In this document: positions 50,901 through 61,429 of the stretch, piece after piece
Layout of the letters: every line of letters starts with the position of its first letter
Position numbering within the stretch: the stretch's first letter is position 1
DNA from: Aphrocallistes beatrix
Lineage: Eukaryota; Porifera; Hexactinellida; Sceptrulophora; Aphrocallistidae
DNA length: 64,000 bases
Direction of reading: 5' to 3'
NCBI GenBank assembly: GCA_963281255.1
Contig: OY725504.1
Location: 868,001 to 932,000 of the forward strand
Made by a program: the position numbers and the translations under genes
Notes under the pieces: generated by a model
Seen by the model: the letters and a program-made list of their open reading frames with translations, nothing else
What the model was told of the DNA's origin: nothing
Database searches by the model: none

Positions 50901-53900
50901 TTCAACAAATCCCTCGTCTCGAGGGGCGATGCACGCCGCAGAGTCGTTAAGATGAAGAAGAAGACTACCCTCGGATCCTTCTACCCAGACAAAGAATCAT
51001 TTCTCTCCAGACTAACTCCGCTGCACAAGCAGGGAGAAGCTAAGGGAGGGAGTGACGTCATGGTCGAAGATGATGAGAACCTGTGTGAAATCGAGGTTAT
51101 GGATCAAGTTGTTACAGATCCGGCCTCTAGTTCTATGCTAGACTCAGATAGCGAGGATTCTCTCTTCAATCCTAAGTCTCTCTCTCCCTCCCCTCCTCCT
51201 CCGGAGCCATCCAGATACACCCCCAGTCCTGTGTCCATCCTGACTCTACCCCCGGTACAGATGCTACGAGAAGCGAAGAAGTACTTCATGCATTCGATCA
51301 AGAAGAGTGCTAACGACAAAATGGTGAACATAGAAATTGAGCCGATCATAAGGATTCATTGCGAAGAGTCAGATGCGGCTTTTATTAATAAAGCGATGGC
51401 TCCTAAGATAACTGACCGCAGCAGGAACAATATTCAGAATGAGATTGAGAGCTCCATGGTGCTCAAGACTGTTTCATTCCTTCCAGACGGAATGACCAAG
51501 AATAGGCTGAGCAATTCTCAGATTCTCACCAGTAAAGATTCCGGTTTCACGGAATTTTGCGGCTCGAAAGGTGAGTAGAAATCAGATAATCATTAACAAC
51601 CAAAGTAGACGTATTTTCGCAGAATTCTATCTGTAAATATTGTTTTAGGCGCCATTTCAGAGAGTGACCGGAAAGAATTCTCATCAGCTGATAACATCAT
51701 GGATCCTAAACTCAACAACATCTCACACAGGATTGTCACGCAACCTTCGCCCAGGCTTTCCAACCCTGAAGAGAACTTCAACGAACACCGTTCAAATTCA
51801 GAATTCGACTCAAAGCACAAATCATCGAACAGCCCCCGGCGTACCACCTCGAACCCTCCTCTCTCCTCCAGTCCCGACTCACTGGACAGTTTCCGCACAG
51901 AGAGCAGCAGTGGGAACGCACCCTACAACCCTTACTCCTCCCTCATCATATTCATGTCCAGCTGTACCTCGTGTCCGCACTGTTTCAGACACGTCTACGA
52001 TGAGCAGATCGTCTCGCTGTGGGCGCCGGAAGATAAGGACTTCCAGATAACGTGAGTTTACAGATAAGGATTACAGTCGACTCTGCTTAATAGGGTCAAT
52101 CGCTTAATCGGGCCACTTTTGGCAGGACCGGAATAACACTCACACATAGAAGCTAATACAAAATATTTTCGGTTAACAGGGTTCTCCGCTTAATTGGAGT
52201 AAAATGTCCTTTGACCGATGTGACCCTACTAAGCGGAGTCGACTGTTTGTGTTTTTGTACAGTGGTTCCCAACCTGGGTCCATGGACCCCTTAGTGGTCC
52301 ACAGAAGATATTAGGGGTCCACAGGATTCGAAATTTTGTATTACGGTTAATAGGAGGGGGTCCACAGAATATAGAAAAATTGCTATAGGAGGTTCACAGT
52401 CAGAAAAGGTTGAAAACCGCTGACGGGATCAGTGTTATTCATAAGCATTTCCAAAGACGTATCCTTAATACCTACGTCAAATGCTAAGTCATTTCCCGGT
52501 TTAAGCCATTTTTGGGGGCTGGGAAACCGTAAAAGTTTGGAGTGTACTACAATATATATTTACCCCAAACACTGGTGTGTATGATTATTAACTGTTTCAA
52601 GACAGAAAATTATGTTTTCTTGACAAACGATTAGGATACCCCCACCGTCTTATAATACTTAAATAATATACTTTTATTATTTTAGGTGTGAATTCTGTGG
52701 GAAAGAGATGATTCCCAAGCTGACCATATTGATACGAGAGGTATGCAGGATGTAAATTCATATTCCAATCCTCATTTTTCAAATTTAATCTAACTCAATA
52801 GGCTATCGTGAAAGACACAGTCCAGAAGAGAAACTCTTCTCAAACTCAATCAGCACAGCCTTCTAAATCATTAAAATCACTATTCAAGAAATCCACGGGT
52901 GTCTCTGAACACAATGCGGTCTCACGCAAATCCTCCATCACCCTCCCACAGAACCCACTCGTCCCCCAAGACCCCACCTTGATCCCTTACACGTTCGTAG
53001 ACGGTGCAGATAGAATGCCCAGTGCAATCATTGAGGATCCCGAGCAGCGACATAACACAGATTTAGACGATGACCTCTCTGAACTACACTGCTCTTATGA
53101 CGACACTCATTTCGAGCGCAGCGGTGGCATGCAAGACGACACGTTTCAGTATTACCGTTCTTACACTTCCGGGATTAAAACCCTCCCCAAGCGAATCAAT
53201 GTCAAACGGCCTCGAAGAGCCCAATTGGGGGGAATTCGTAACTCGTACGGAGCGAATCTCCACTCATTCGATTCTTCAGCAGATGTGCGTACCCGGATAC
53301 AAAGTGTGTATGTGGACCATTTGACAGTTAACGGCTCTTTACGCAACAGTAATCGTCTCTCCGCGACTGACTCTGTTTTCTCGATCGAACAAGATTCACT
53401 GAGTTTGAATGGAGATTTCCCCTCACTCGGTTACATGGAGGAAGAGAACCAGTCGGTATCGCAGTACGTTAGAGACAACGTTGAGGGTACCACCCATATC
53501 CTCTACAAAGACGCGAAAGCCAGCTGTCTTCCTGACGACACTAACTTGCCTTTCATAACACCGATCGGCAACAAGACAGATCGTCGTTTGAGCACTACTT
53601 TATTTCCTGAAGACATTTCAATGACTGATCCTTACTTGAAACTGAAAGAAGATTTAGCCTCAAAACTGGAATCGATGCCGCTACGCTCTGGGAATCCTCA
53701 ATCGGGGGCTTCTACCCCTAGCGGGAGGGGGTCTCCAGACGTGAGACCCGCTCTAGGGAAGTATGAAGATTATATTTCCATTCCTTACTTGAGTCCGCTG
53801 GTTTTGAGAAAATCGCTTGAAAACGTGATCAGTCAGGAGGGAGCCGGGTTTCTCAACACGATGGAGTTTGTAAAGAAATCTCCATTCATCTACTGGAATC

Positions 53901-55610
53901 TGGTAGGTGCTAGCTCACGTTTTTACCGAAAAAATATAGAAAACGTATTTTATTCATTAGATTCTACATGATAGTAACATGGTAGTAGCTGTGGACCCCC
54001 TATAGCAATTTTCATATATTCTGCGGACCCCCTCCTATTAACCGCAATACAAAATTTCGAATCCTGTCGACCACTAAGGGGTCCATAGACCCCAGGTTGG
54101 GAACCACTGGTCTAGAATTTACTTAATTTAAACTCATTATTTCGATTTAATTATTAAAAACTCTTTTATAGGTTTGGTTCTTTCAGAGGCTGGGATTGCG
54201 CAGTCGTCTGCAAGACATTCTCCTCAGGGTATGTATGGTGGACTGAGTCACATTCCTGTTACATACTAATTACTTCCTGTCCTCTTGTAGTATGTACATT
54301 GCAAGAAGTGTTACATCGAGACTTTGTGGGAACCAATTGGACCTGAAATAGTGGTCCCCTACCTCCACTCATACTGGAAGATAAAAGGCATCAACAGTAA
54401 GTCAGAACAGACGTTTCGACAGCGATCTCCTAGCTCATATCATGTCATATAGTAGAAGTTAGATAGCTAGGTTTTTTTGTCCGACCGTAGCATGACTAGT
54501 GCAGGTGAAGCGATGCTATTGAATACCCACTAATATCGGATACTCCCCCTTGAGATTCCAGCATTTCGAAATGCGGAGTTTTTTATACTCCGATTATTCA
54601 GTTTAGTTTTTGGCTTTGATCATAAGTCCTTTCATTTTTGGTGGTTTTCTTGTTTGTATAATTATCACTTTATTTTGCTTCAATAAACCAAAATATCTTG
54701 TATGCGTATTTCCAAATCTTTCCAACGTTTTATATCTGTATATAATAAACCCCTTTTCTAGATGTCATAAGCTCCTTCTCACCACACAGACGGCTGCAAC
54801 AGGTGGACCACATCTTGCAGGCGATCACGAATAACATCGAGTGTCTGGAGTTGGTGAAAGCTGCCAGACACATCCTGGACAGTCGCAACAAGTTGGACTC
54901 AGATACGCCTACTCCCAGCCTCTACAGAGAAATGCTGCTGCTCTTCCTTGTGCTGACCAAGGACGAACTCACCCACACAAACACAGCTGGTAAGAATGCT
55001 GTTCGTAGCCTTAGTGGTTGCTCTTGTCTTGATATCTTGTCATGTCATTGCTTTAAATCTTACTGTCAGTAGCGGCTCCACGGGGGGACCAGGGGGAGGG
55101 GGGAGGGGGGGCATGGTCCCCCAAATAAAGTTATAAAGTTGCTTTCTACTTTTTGTCTTGATTTTTATGCAGCAAAATGAATGAATAAAAAAAGTCAAAA
55201 TTATTGCTCCTTAGATGGTTAGAATAGCTGTAGATCGATATTCAGCATCTAAGATTTGAAAATTTTATGGGAGGCTTGCCCCAGACCTTATTTGCTTGCT
55301 TCGCTCGTTCAGGACCTCCAATCCAAAATCCTGGCTACGCCCCTGCATTAACGCTGGTCTTCTAATTCTCGGAAATTATTTGTCCCCTAAATTAAAATCT
55401 CTGGATCCGCCACTGCTTACTGCCATGTCTGTACAAATTTAAAACGTATCTGTCTACCTAGAAAAAGTGCAGCGTTATGACCGACACTACAAACAGATGA
55501 TGAGCTACATCCCGAAAGAGTACTCCCTCATGCTAACTCCTTACGACCACATCCCTACTGATGTAGTCATTCATTGCAGGAAGACTTTTGGGCCCCTTCG
55601 AATCCTTTAG
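41903..55610 (+). CDS. DENND4: DENN domain protein DENND4 (Crag-type Rab GEF)
   Basis: Guanine exchange factor for Rab10-type GTPases in polarised membrane traffic. Thirty-three exons give 1786 residues: 41903-42228, 42651-42792, 44004-44066, 44141-44207, 45823-45992, 46448-46543, 46616-46740, 46881-46947, 47057-47112, 47196-47340, 47471-47564, 47639-47732, 47820-47862, 47929-47983, 48017-48129, 49017-49146, 49223-49362, 49426-49475, 49541-49606, 49747-49861, 49942-49982, 50169-50274, 50351-50395, 50499-50561, 50641-50706, 50787-51570, 51649-52051, 52686-52740, 52802-53902, 54172-54228, 54291-54396, 54762-54989, 55462-55610. MABP domain ~1-200 (VADYFVICGL; VAITDLALI), then uDENN, cDENN (LHLVLLEQRIVLLSS) and dDENN (FFETQMFQKFI). 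CPHC and CEFC (~1190-1226) form a zinc knuckle. Introns hold TOMM22 and several MITEs. Phases agree across all junctions. Confidence 0.95.
45220..45534 (+). CDS. TOMM22: Mitochondrial import receptor TOMM22, nested
   Basis: Central receptor and organiser of the outer-membrane TOM complex. A 104-residue single exon. The acidic N-terminus contains ERIWGLTEMFPDSMH, the strongly conserved block before the membrane anchor in animal TOM22. A tail-anchoring hydrophobic helix follows at ~59-78 (LWILSTSFSVAILPLII), then a short intermembrane C-terminus. The N-terminal acidic stretch is shorter than in humans (142 residues). It sits wholly inside DENND4 intron 4 (44208-45822) on the same strand, so it must have its own promoter or escape as an intronic transcript. 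No sign of frame damage. Confidence 0.92.
   Translation: MSSNDSNGDIPEEFLQESFGERIWGLTEMFPDSMHRAAGKITQGLTFSWKFTRKSLWILSTSFSVAILPLIIVQQRMALEDMMNEQKKQGLFGPTPLNQEAIST
46215..46357. mobile_element. hAT-like MITE with perfect 8-bp duplication
   Basis: Ends CATAGGCGTAACT and AGTTACGCCTATG. CCTCCAAT occurs on both sides (46207-46214, 46358-46365). In a DENND4 intron. Confidence 0.9.
50001..50115. mobile_element. hAT-like MITE family C, copy 1
   Basis: Ends CAGCGGTTTTCAACCTTTTT and GGTTGGGAACCGCTG with a GGACCCC-rich core. It occupies most of the 186-bp DENND4 intron 49983-50168. No clear target duplication. Confidence 0.75.
52074..52245. mobile_element. Pogo-like MITE, copy 4
   Basis: Ends CAGTCGACTCTGCTTAATAG and GCGGAGTCGACTG, with the shared interior word AAGTGGCCCGATTAAGCG in reverse. 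In DENND4 intron 27. Confidence 0.85.
52260..52422. mobile_element. hAT-like MITE family C, copy 2
   Basis: Begins CAGTGGTTCCCAACCTGGGT and ends AAGGTTGAAAACCGCTG. It lies 14 bp after the pogo-like element in the same intron, in the opposite orientation to copy 1. Confidence 0.75.
53991..54109. mobile_element. hAT-like MITE family C, copy 3 (left end lost)
   Basis: Right end AGGTTGGGAACCACTG intact, core GGACCCCCTCCTATTAACCG shared with the other copies, left terminus degraded. In DENND4 intron 29. Confidence 0.7.
55067..55415. mobile_element. hAT-like element with 8-bp duplication
   Basis: Ends CAGTAGCGGCTCCA and TGGATCCGCCACTG (inverted with mismatches). CTTACTGT (55059-55066) and CTTACTGC (55416-55423) flank it. 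In the last DENND4 intron. Its ~350 bp contain no ORF. Confidence 0.8.
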
Positions 55611-55996
55611 AAATTTTAACACCTCCATACCTCTCTTCCTACCTTGATACATAGCATGGGCTTGTCCCATCATGTCTTGTGTTTTCATGCAAATTATTTA
55701 TATATTGATACCATTGTAATGTACAAAATTAAATATATATTTGCTGTGCACATTTTAATGACGTACCAATTCCTTATTTAACTAACTTGATGTTTACAAT
55801 TATGCGTATAATTTGGTTCTAGAGAATATACTCTCTTACACGAAGTTTATATTCATTTTAATATTAAATTATTCGGTAATTGATTGAGTTCGTTTGACAA
55901 GAATACTTATGCAGGACAGTCAGAAAGGTGGATACATTGACCCTGACACGATTCTATCAGACTGAACAGGGAAATATGAACTGAGATTGAGTCATA

Positions 55997-56166
55997 CAGT
56001 GAAACATGTCTATAAGTATACGTAAACCCAAGGGACTGGTCAAAAATGACCGTTATGTACAGGTGGCCGTTATATTGTAATAGGAAAGTCAGCGACGGGA
56101 CTGTTATTAGTGGCCGTTATGTTATGGTGATTGCTATATAGAGTGGCCGTTATTACAGATTTAAAT
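55997..56166. mobile_element. Degraded TA-type MITE (CAGTGAAACATGTCTATAAG)
   Basis: Left end CAGTGAAACATGTCTATAAG after TA. The interior repeats GGCCGTTAT words. The right end is lost or diverged. Confidence 0.45.
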
Positions 56167-56221
56167 ATTCACGATAAAGCAAATGAGGGTGTGATAATGT
56201 ATACTGTATATTATCCATATA

Positions 56222-56409
56222 CAGTCGACTCCGCTTAATAGGGTCACATCGGTCAAAGGACATTTTACCCCGATTAAACGGAGAACCCTATTAACCGAAA
56301 ATATTTTAAATTGGTTTCTATGTGTGAGAGTTATTCCGGTCCTGCCAAAAGTGGGCCGATTAAGCGATTGATCCTATTAAACAGTGACCCTATTAAGCAG
56401 AGTCGACTG
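56222..56409. mobile_element. Pogo-like MITE, copy 5 (best preserved)
   Basis: Ends CAGTCGACTCCGCTTAATAG and CTATTAAGCAGAGTCGACTG with TA on both sides. Closest in layout to the copy at 12910. Confidence 0.88.
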
Positions 56410-56685
56410 TATTTAACAAACGGAGGCTAAATCTTTACTAGCGAGCATCCAAAGCTTATACTCTGTCTGTCTAGATCTTGATTGGACTCCATCAGCCATG
56501 ACTCATTCAATTCAGCTAGTTGTGATAGTTTAGTCATAATCCAAGGTTTTTAAAATGTAATTATTGTACAGTGATTGGTGCGTGAAATATTTTTATTTTT
56601 ATAATTAAACACTACTCTCAGCTTTCAATTATATTAATCGTCAATTAAACATTCTAATAAATCATTTTTCGTTTCTTCATAGCGA

Positions 56686-58119
56686 ATGGCTTTTTCATCT
56701 TTTTCCCCTACCAGGAAACCGCGAAAGGAGAATATGTTCGATTTTGACGACGATTTAGAATCCCGAATACTCGCGAACGAATATCAAGATTCGTCAGCGA
56801 AAGGTTTCCTTACCTCCAATATCGGGAAACAAATGTTAGACTCGTTCTTGACTGCAGAAGAAGACGAGTCGACTGTTAAGATCGGAGCTCCTCTCTACTG
56901 CCCTGAAGTGATAACAGAAGATGTGGGAAAAGTTAAAATTTCAGATTCCAAGACCTCAAATTTTTCTGTCAAATTTACTTCATCACCAGACAGATCTGAC
57001 TCCGATTCGATTGAAAGCATTTCAAAACCCCAAACGCAGATAAAATCCTCAATTCCACAGCCCGCGGATGTTATTAGAGATCTTTTTCTAGGCAAACACA
57101 CATGGATTGGGCAATTTAGAAAACTCTCAGAGAAACACGAACTCCTTCAGCTAGCTTTGAAAACTCACGATAAAAACACAATTTACTCGATCCTCTCACA
57201 CCTCAGACTGACTCTAAATCCAACTGTATTATTTGAGACCCTCAATCAATTTCCCAAATCTAAAATACACTACTTCACATATCTAAAAGAGAAAGGTTTA
57301 GTGCAGGAGTTAATCAATACAACGCATGCTTGCAAAGATTTCGAAAAATGTGGGCTTCTTAAATTGAGCCAGGCCCGTAAAACCACGGATCCCTACAAGC
57401 AAGCGCTCATGTTGAAAGAGTGTATTGATTATTTGAAGAAAACTGGACTCGATGAGCTAGCTGAGCTCGCATTGGATGAATCTGAGCTGTTAGAGTCTCA
57501 ACTATCCATCCATACGCATGAAAAATCTGTTGGAATGTCACAGGAGAGCATAGGCAGCATTGAAATCTTCTCTCCGGTGTTGAGGACTCCGAACTATACG
57601 ACTTTATACTACCTCTGTCTGAGACATTTTGATTCTACCGCTGGCGATTCTTGTCCAACCAACTTCCAAACTCAATTTAAGCTCACTAATAAGGAGTTTC
57701 TCTGGATTGCATTGAGTGCGAGAGCTCAGTTGAAGGACTGGCAGAGTGTAGACAGCCTCCTCAAGCAATTTCAAGCTAAATCTTTTTTCGGTTTAGGGAA
57801 ATCGAATACACTCGTAATCCCCCCTGAGGATATTCTAGAAATATTTTACAGCAAAGACCCTACTGCCTGGGGGGCGAAAGCAAATGAGTTGAGGGACAGT
57901 TTGATCGTCTCTCTTCTTAATCAGACGGAAGATTTAGAGGTGAGATGCTCGCTGTCACTGGATTACTTGTGCCATCCTGTGGTTATTGAGACATTAGTGA
58001 AGTTGAAAGACAAAGCTCGTCTTGAAGATTATGTTACCAAGGTCCCAGCATTTTCAAAGTTTAGAAAGTTGATTGGAGATAAGTTGGCATCTAAGTCTAT
58101 CACCTGGAAGAATGTGTGA
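56686..58119 (+). CDS. VIPAS39: VIPAS39 / SPE-39, VPS33B-interacting protein
   Basis: Partner of VPS33B in the CHEVI tethering complex for late endosome and lysosome-related organelle traffic. Intronless, 477 residues, near the human protein (~493). The N-terminal ~130 residues are acidic and disordered. The C-terminal part is helical and matches the family: HTWIGQFRKLSEKHELLQLA (~145), LKEKGLVQELI (~205), KEFLWIALSARAQLKDW with the following AKSFFGLGK, and the C-terminal ITWKN. An N-terminal FDFDDD stretch also fits SPE-39 proteins. The start is the first ATG after an in-frame stop region. Confidence 0.9.
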   Translation: MAFSSFSPTRKPRKENMFDFDDDLESRILANEYQDSSAKGFLTSNIGKQMLDSFLTAEEDESTVKIGAPLYCPEVITEDVGKVKISDSKTSNFSVKFTSSPDRSDSDSIESISKPQTQIKSSIPQPADVIRDLFLGKHTWIGQFRKLSEKHELLQLALKTHDKNTIYSILSHLRLTLNPTVLFETLNQFPKSKIHYFTYLKEKGLVQELINTTHACKDFEKCGLLKLSQARKTTDPYKQALMLKECIDYLKKTGLDELAELALDESELLESQLSIHTHEKSVGMSQESIGSIEIFSPVLRTPNYTTLYYLCLRHFDSTAGDSCPTNFQTQFKLTNKEFLWIALSARAQLKDWQSVDSLLKQFQAKSFFGLGKSNTLVIPPEDILEIFYSKDPTAWGAKANELRDSLIVSLLNQTEDLEVRCSLSLDYLCHPVVIETLVKLKDKARLEDYVTKVPAFSKFRKLIGDKLASKSITWKNV

Positions 58120-58166
58120 TTTTTATTAAGTTTGTAAATGATGGTTTTCTATTTTGCAAACAGTTA

Positions 58167-58172
58167 AATAAA
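58167..58172 (+). terminator. Poly(A) signal of VIPAS39
   Basis: AATAAA 48 nt after the stop codon. Motif-based. Confidence 0.45.
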
Positions 58173-58644
58173 TCGATTTGCTTATAAATTTTTATTTTTG
58201 TATTTTAAAATTATTTTTACGGATTCCTGAGGCCTGAGGCCACGAAATATTCGCCAGCCGCTGGCGTATTTGCCGGATAATCCATAGAGAATCCATATGG
58301 AAACTGCAAGAGATTGAATTTAATAAAGTTATATTCTTTTTCAGACGAACCCTCTGCACAAAATTGAATATTTTACGAAAGATTTGGTTAGTTTTAATAA
58401 GACTTAATTTACTATGAAATTCACTAAGGTACAAATTGGCCATTATAATGGATTTGTTAGAATTCTTGTCACCAATTGATTTACATAGTGAGATCTTTGT
58501 TCTGTGTGGAATAAGTATTCTCTCGATTGAACTCTTGAATACCTTCTCATTTGTATAGGCTAAAGAACTTGGTTAATAATCATAGTAGGAGCTGTCTTAT
58601 GAATCAAAATACAATGTTGTGTCTTGTCCATTCAAAGAATAATT

Positions 58645-58710
58645 ACAGGTGACTCCGCTTAATCCGGACACTGGTCCTGGATATGTTATCCCGATTAAGC
58701 GGAGTTATCT
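58645..58710. mobile_element. Pogo-like MITE, copy 6 (internally deleted)
   Basis: Starts CAGGTGACTCCGCTTAATCC after TA and reaches GATTAAGCGGAGTTATC within ~65 bp: both ends joined with almost no core. Confidence 0.65.
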
Positions 58711-58908
58711 ATATATTAAATAGTAGAGGATAATACATGTAAATCACTCCAGTTAATACGAATAACTGACCGTCCCCTGGTGTGATATAGTTATGTACAT
58801 GTCTAGTACTCAAGTTTGTATGTTACAGTTGTTACTCGTTTTGTTTGCATTGAGTGTTTACTTTTAATGAAGTATTATATGAATTAATTAGTTTTTAATA
58901 AAACGCCG

Positions 58909-60768
58909 ATGGAAAATGAAGAATCAGCTCCTGGGCTCTTCTACACCAGTGCAGAGCCGCGCTCAGAAAGTTTCCATAAAGAATTTGCTTTTGAATTCAT
59001 CGTATTTTTAACTCTAATTATGTTTACGCTACTTGCCATTTGGTTCTTCAAGCACTTCAGAATCCGCCTTTTCCATGAAACCGGGGTAGCAATGATTATG
59101 GGGATATTGTTCGGCCTCTTCCTGCACCTCTATTACAGCAACAACGCCTCTCTGATTGCTAGGGAGACCTTGGATATCTGCGAAGTTTCTTCCCGAGTAG
59201 TTCTCACCAAGGATGAGGTGATTTTCATCAGGAACGGTAGCACCACACTGGAGGTAGTCGTGAGTAGAAATGTCTTGCCTAAAGAAAACACGGATGACCT
59301 CACTGAAAGTTTATTTCTTTTCAACACTGAAATATTTTTCTATATTCTACTGCCACCAATCATCTTCTACGCTGGTTATACTCTAAAGAAACGTCATTTC
59401 TTTCGTAACCTTATCTCCTTGCTAACATTCGCATTCTTTGGAACCACGATTTCCTGTTTTGTGATTGGATCCATTTTATTCGCCTATTCAAAGCTAGGCT
59501 TCGAGGCATTGCCTAAAGACTTCGGTCTGATACACGGGCTGTTATTTGGGTCTCTTATAAGTGCGACCGATCCCGTCACAGTCCTGGCTATCTTCCATGA
59601 CCTCCACGTGGATGTAGACCTCTACGCGCTCGTGTTCGGAGAGAGTGTGATGAATGACGCAGTCGCAATTGTGCTGTACACGGCTTTAGACGAGTTCGAA
59701 CAGAGCACAGAATCAGGCTTCCAATGGGCTCAGGTTTTTGTGAGTATTGGGAAGTTTGTTGGCATTTTTATTGGATCATTTCTCTTGGGAATTTTCATTG
59801 GTCTTGTGACTGCAATTATTACAAAAATAGCAAAACTTCAAGAATACCCCGTCATCGAGTCAACCTTTTTCGTTGTGATTTCTTACTTCACATTCCCGCT
59901 CGCTGAATCATTGGGTCTGACTGGCATTGTGGCTATTCTATTCTGTGGGATAACTCAGTCACACTACACCTATATAAACCTGAGTGAGGAGTCGAGGGGA
60001 AGAACCAAGGATGCGTTCGAACTTATGAACTTTATATCTGAGAACTTTTTATTCAGTTACATGGGCGTCTCCCTGTTCACGTACCCCTTCCACCAGTGGA
60101 AACCTGGCTTCATTGGGTTCGCTTTTATCGCCATAGCAGTGGGACGCGTGCTTAACATCGTCCCGCTGGCGTTGATACTGAATACTCGGCGGAGTAGGAA
60201 GATTCAATGGACATTCCAAGCGATGCTTCTCTTCGCTGGGCTGAGGGGAGCAATAGCTTTCGCTTTAGCCATTCGAAACACTGATACGGAAATCCGACAA
60301 TTATTCTACACCACTACGCTTATCATTGTGTTTGTTACCGTCGTGGTTTGTGGGGGGCTAACTTATTTCGCGCTTATTCTACTGAGAATACGCGTCGGAG
60401 TGAAGGAGGATCGGACTTTCCGTGAAGAGGGAGAGATCATAACGTACGATCCGCTACAAGGCAACTATTTAATTTCCAGATTTACTTCTATCGATAAGAA
60501 ATATTTCATTCCATTCTTTACTATCCGTGGTACCCCCCTGGTGAAGCTATGCCCAGGATTTCTCTCCTTCCCGGTGAGGTTATTTGATAGGAATAAGAAA
60601 CTGGTGAGTGAGGGTACAGAAGAACACGTTTCACCATTTTATTCCACCAATCCTGAAGGAGGAGAATTGGGGGATTCGGAGAATGAGATAAACACGTCAA
60701 GAGAGATCCTGACAGAAGATACGGAGTTGACTGCTCAACCTGTGATACTTGAACCTGATTCAAGTTGA
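58909..60768 (+). CDS. SLC9A: Na+(K+)/H+ exchanger, endosomal SLC9A6/7/9 type
   Basis: Electroneutral cation/proton antiporter expected in endosomal or Golgi membranes, where it sets luminal pH. Intronless, 619 residues. About twelve hydrophobic segments start at ~25. HETGVAMIMGILFGL and the ATDPVTVLAIF...FGESVMNDAVAIVL block (~220-255) include the ND acidic ion-binding pair. LLFAGLRGAIAFALAIRNT near 440 is the conserved arginine-bearing helix. HETG, DLHVD and the short ~120-residue cytoplasmic tail favour the SLC9A6/7/9 organellar branch over plasma-membrane types. A long lumenal loop (~78-135) with NASL and NGST sequons lies between the early helices. Vertebrate and most invertebrate homologues are multi-exon, so the single exon is unusual. 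Confidence 0.92.
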   Translation: MENEESAPGLFYTSAEPRSESFHKEFAFEFIVFLTLIMFTLLAIWFFKHFRIRLFHETGVAMIMGILFGLFLHLYYSNNASLIARETLDICEVSSRVVLTKDEVIFIRNGSTTLEVVVSRNVLPKENTDDLTESLFLFNTEIFFYILLPPIIFYAGYTLKKRHFFRNLISLLTFAFFGTTISCFVIGSILFAYSKLGFEALPKDFGLIHGLLFGSLISATDPVTVLAIFHDLHVDVDLYALVFGESVMNDAVAIVLYTALDEFEQSTESGFQWAQVFVSIGKFVGIFIGSFLLGIFIGLVTAIITKIAKLQEYPVIESTFFVVISYFTFPLAESLGLTGIVAILFCGITQSHYTYINLSEESRGRTKDAFELMNFISENFLFSYMGVSLFTYPFHQWKPGFIGFAFIAIAVGRVLNIVPLALILNTRRSRKIQWTFQAMLLFAGLRGAIAFALAIRNTDTEIRQLFYTTTLIIVFVTVVVCGGLTYFALILLRIRVGVKEDRTFREEGEIITYDPLQGNYLISRFTSIDKKYFIPFFTIRGTPLVKLCPGFLSFPVRLFDRNKKLVSEGTEEHVSPFYSTNPEGGELGDSENEINTSREILTEDTELTAQPVILEPDSS

Positions 60769-61429
60769 TATTTTCTTACTGGACACTTGCCTCAGAACTT
60801 AATGTATAGTGGCATACCCGTGTACGTATACTAGGTCTTGACTAGTGGAGTCTATAAGTTAGCGTGTTTGTGTTGCGTTTGTATATAAAGAAATTTTAGC
60901 ACTGATAATTTTGCGATATAATTTAGAGAAGATGCACTATCGGTCTGTCGACGGAGGTTTTGTATAGGAATGTTAGTTTATACTGGAACTAACATTTCCC
61001 AAACATCGCTGAACCAAATCTTATTCTGTTCTGTTAATAATAATAATATAAAACTGAATATTCCGGATATTTTCAGGCGAATATTTTGTAGGTTCGGGTG
61101 AAGTTTCTCGTTTAAATATTTGAAAATTACAGCTGAATCCGATTGAGTGGAGTTCCGAATTAACCAATGTAATCATAGTATTAGCTTGTATGTATGGGAA
61201 CCATTTCTTTCCTGGAGATTTGTCCCAATTAAGCTGAGTCGACTGCAAATTATTAGATTTGCCTTGAGTTAGGTATCCATAGAGTCAACATATTCTCTTT
61301 CTCACTTAATTTGCCAGTTTTATGAACTAAATATTTAAATCTATATCCATTTTGTTATCATATGCGAAGTATAAATAACTTTTTATTATTGAGTTGCGTT
61401 TGACTCAGCTATCAACCCGATCACTACTG
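60769..61429. other. Intergenic region after exchanger
   Basis: AT-rich with a degraded pogo-like MITE (61130-61245). No coding exon recognised. Confidence 0.55.
61130..61245. mobile_element. Pogo-like MITE, copy 7 (degraded)
   Basis: Left end diverged (CAGCTGAATCCG), right end AATTAAGCTGAGTCGACTG clear. Interior TATGGGAACCATTTCTTTCC matches copy 2. Confidence 0.6.

Larger units (their letters stand above)
55611..56685. other. Intergenic region DENND4 to VIPAS39
   Basis: Holds the DENND4 3' end and two MITEs (55997 and 56222). TTTCTTCATAG just before the VIPAS39 ATG could be an acceptor for a 5' UTR intron. Confidence 0.6.
58120..58908. other. Intergenic region VIPAS39 to Na+/H+ exchanger
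   Basis: AATAAA at 58167-58172 is a likely VIPAS39 poly(A) signal. A deleted pogo-like MITE lies at 58645-58710. The minus-strand ORF at 58192-58443 looks random. Confidence 0.55.

Noticed and set aside
58192..58443. 83-residue minus-strand ORF after VIPAS39
   Set aside because: No family signal, AT-driven composition, and it overlaps the likely VIPAS39 3' end.
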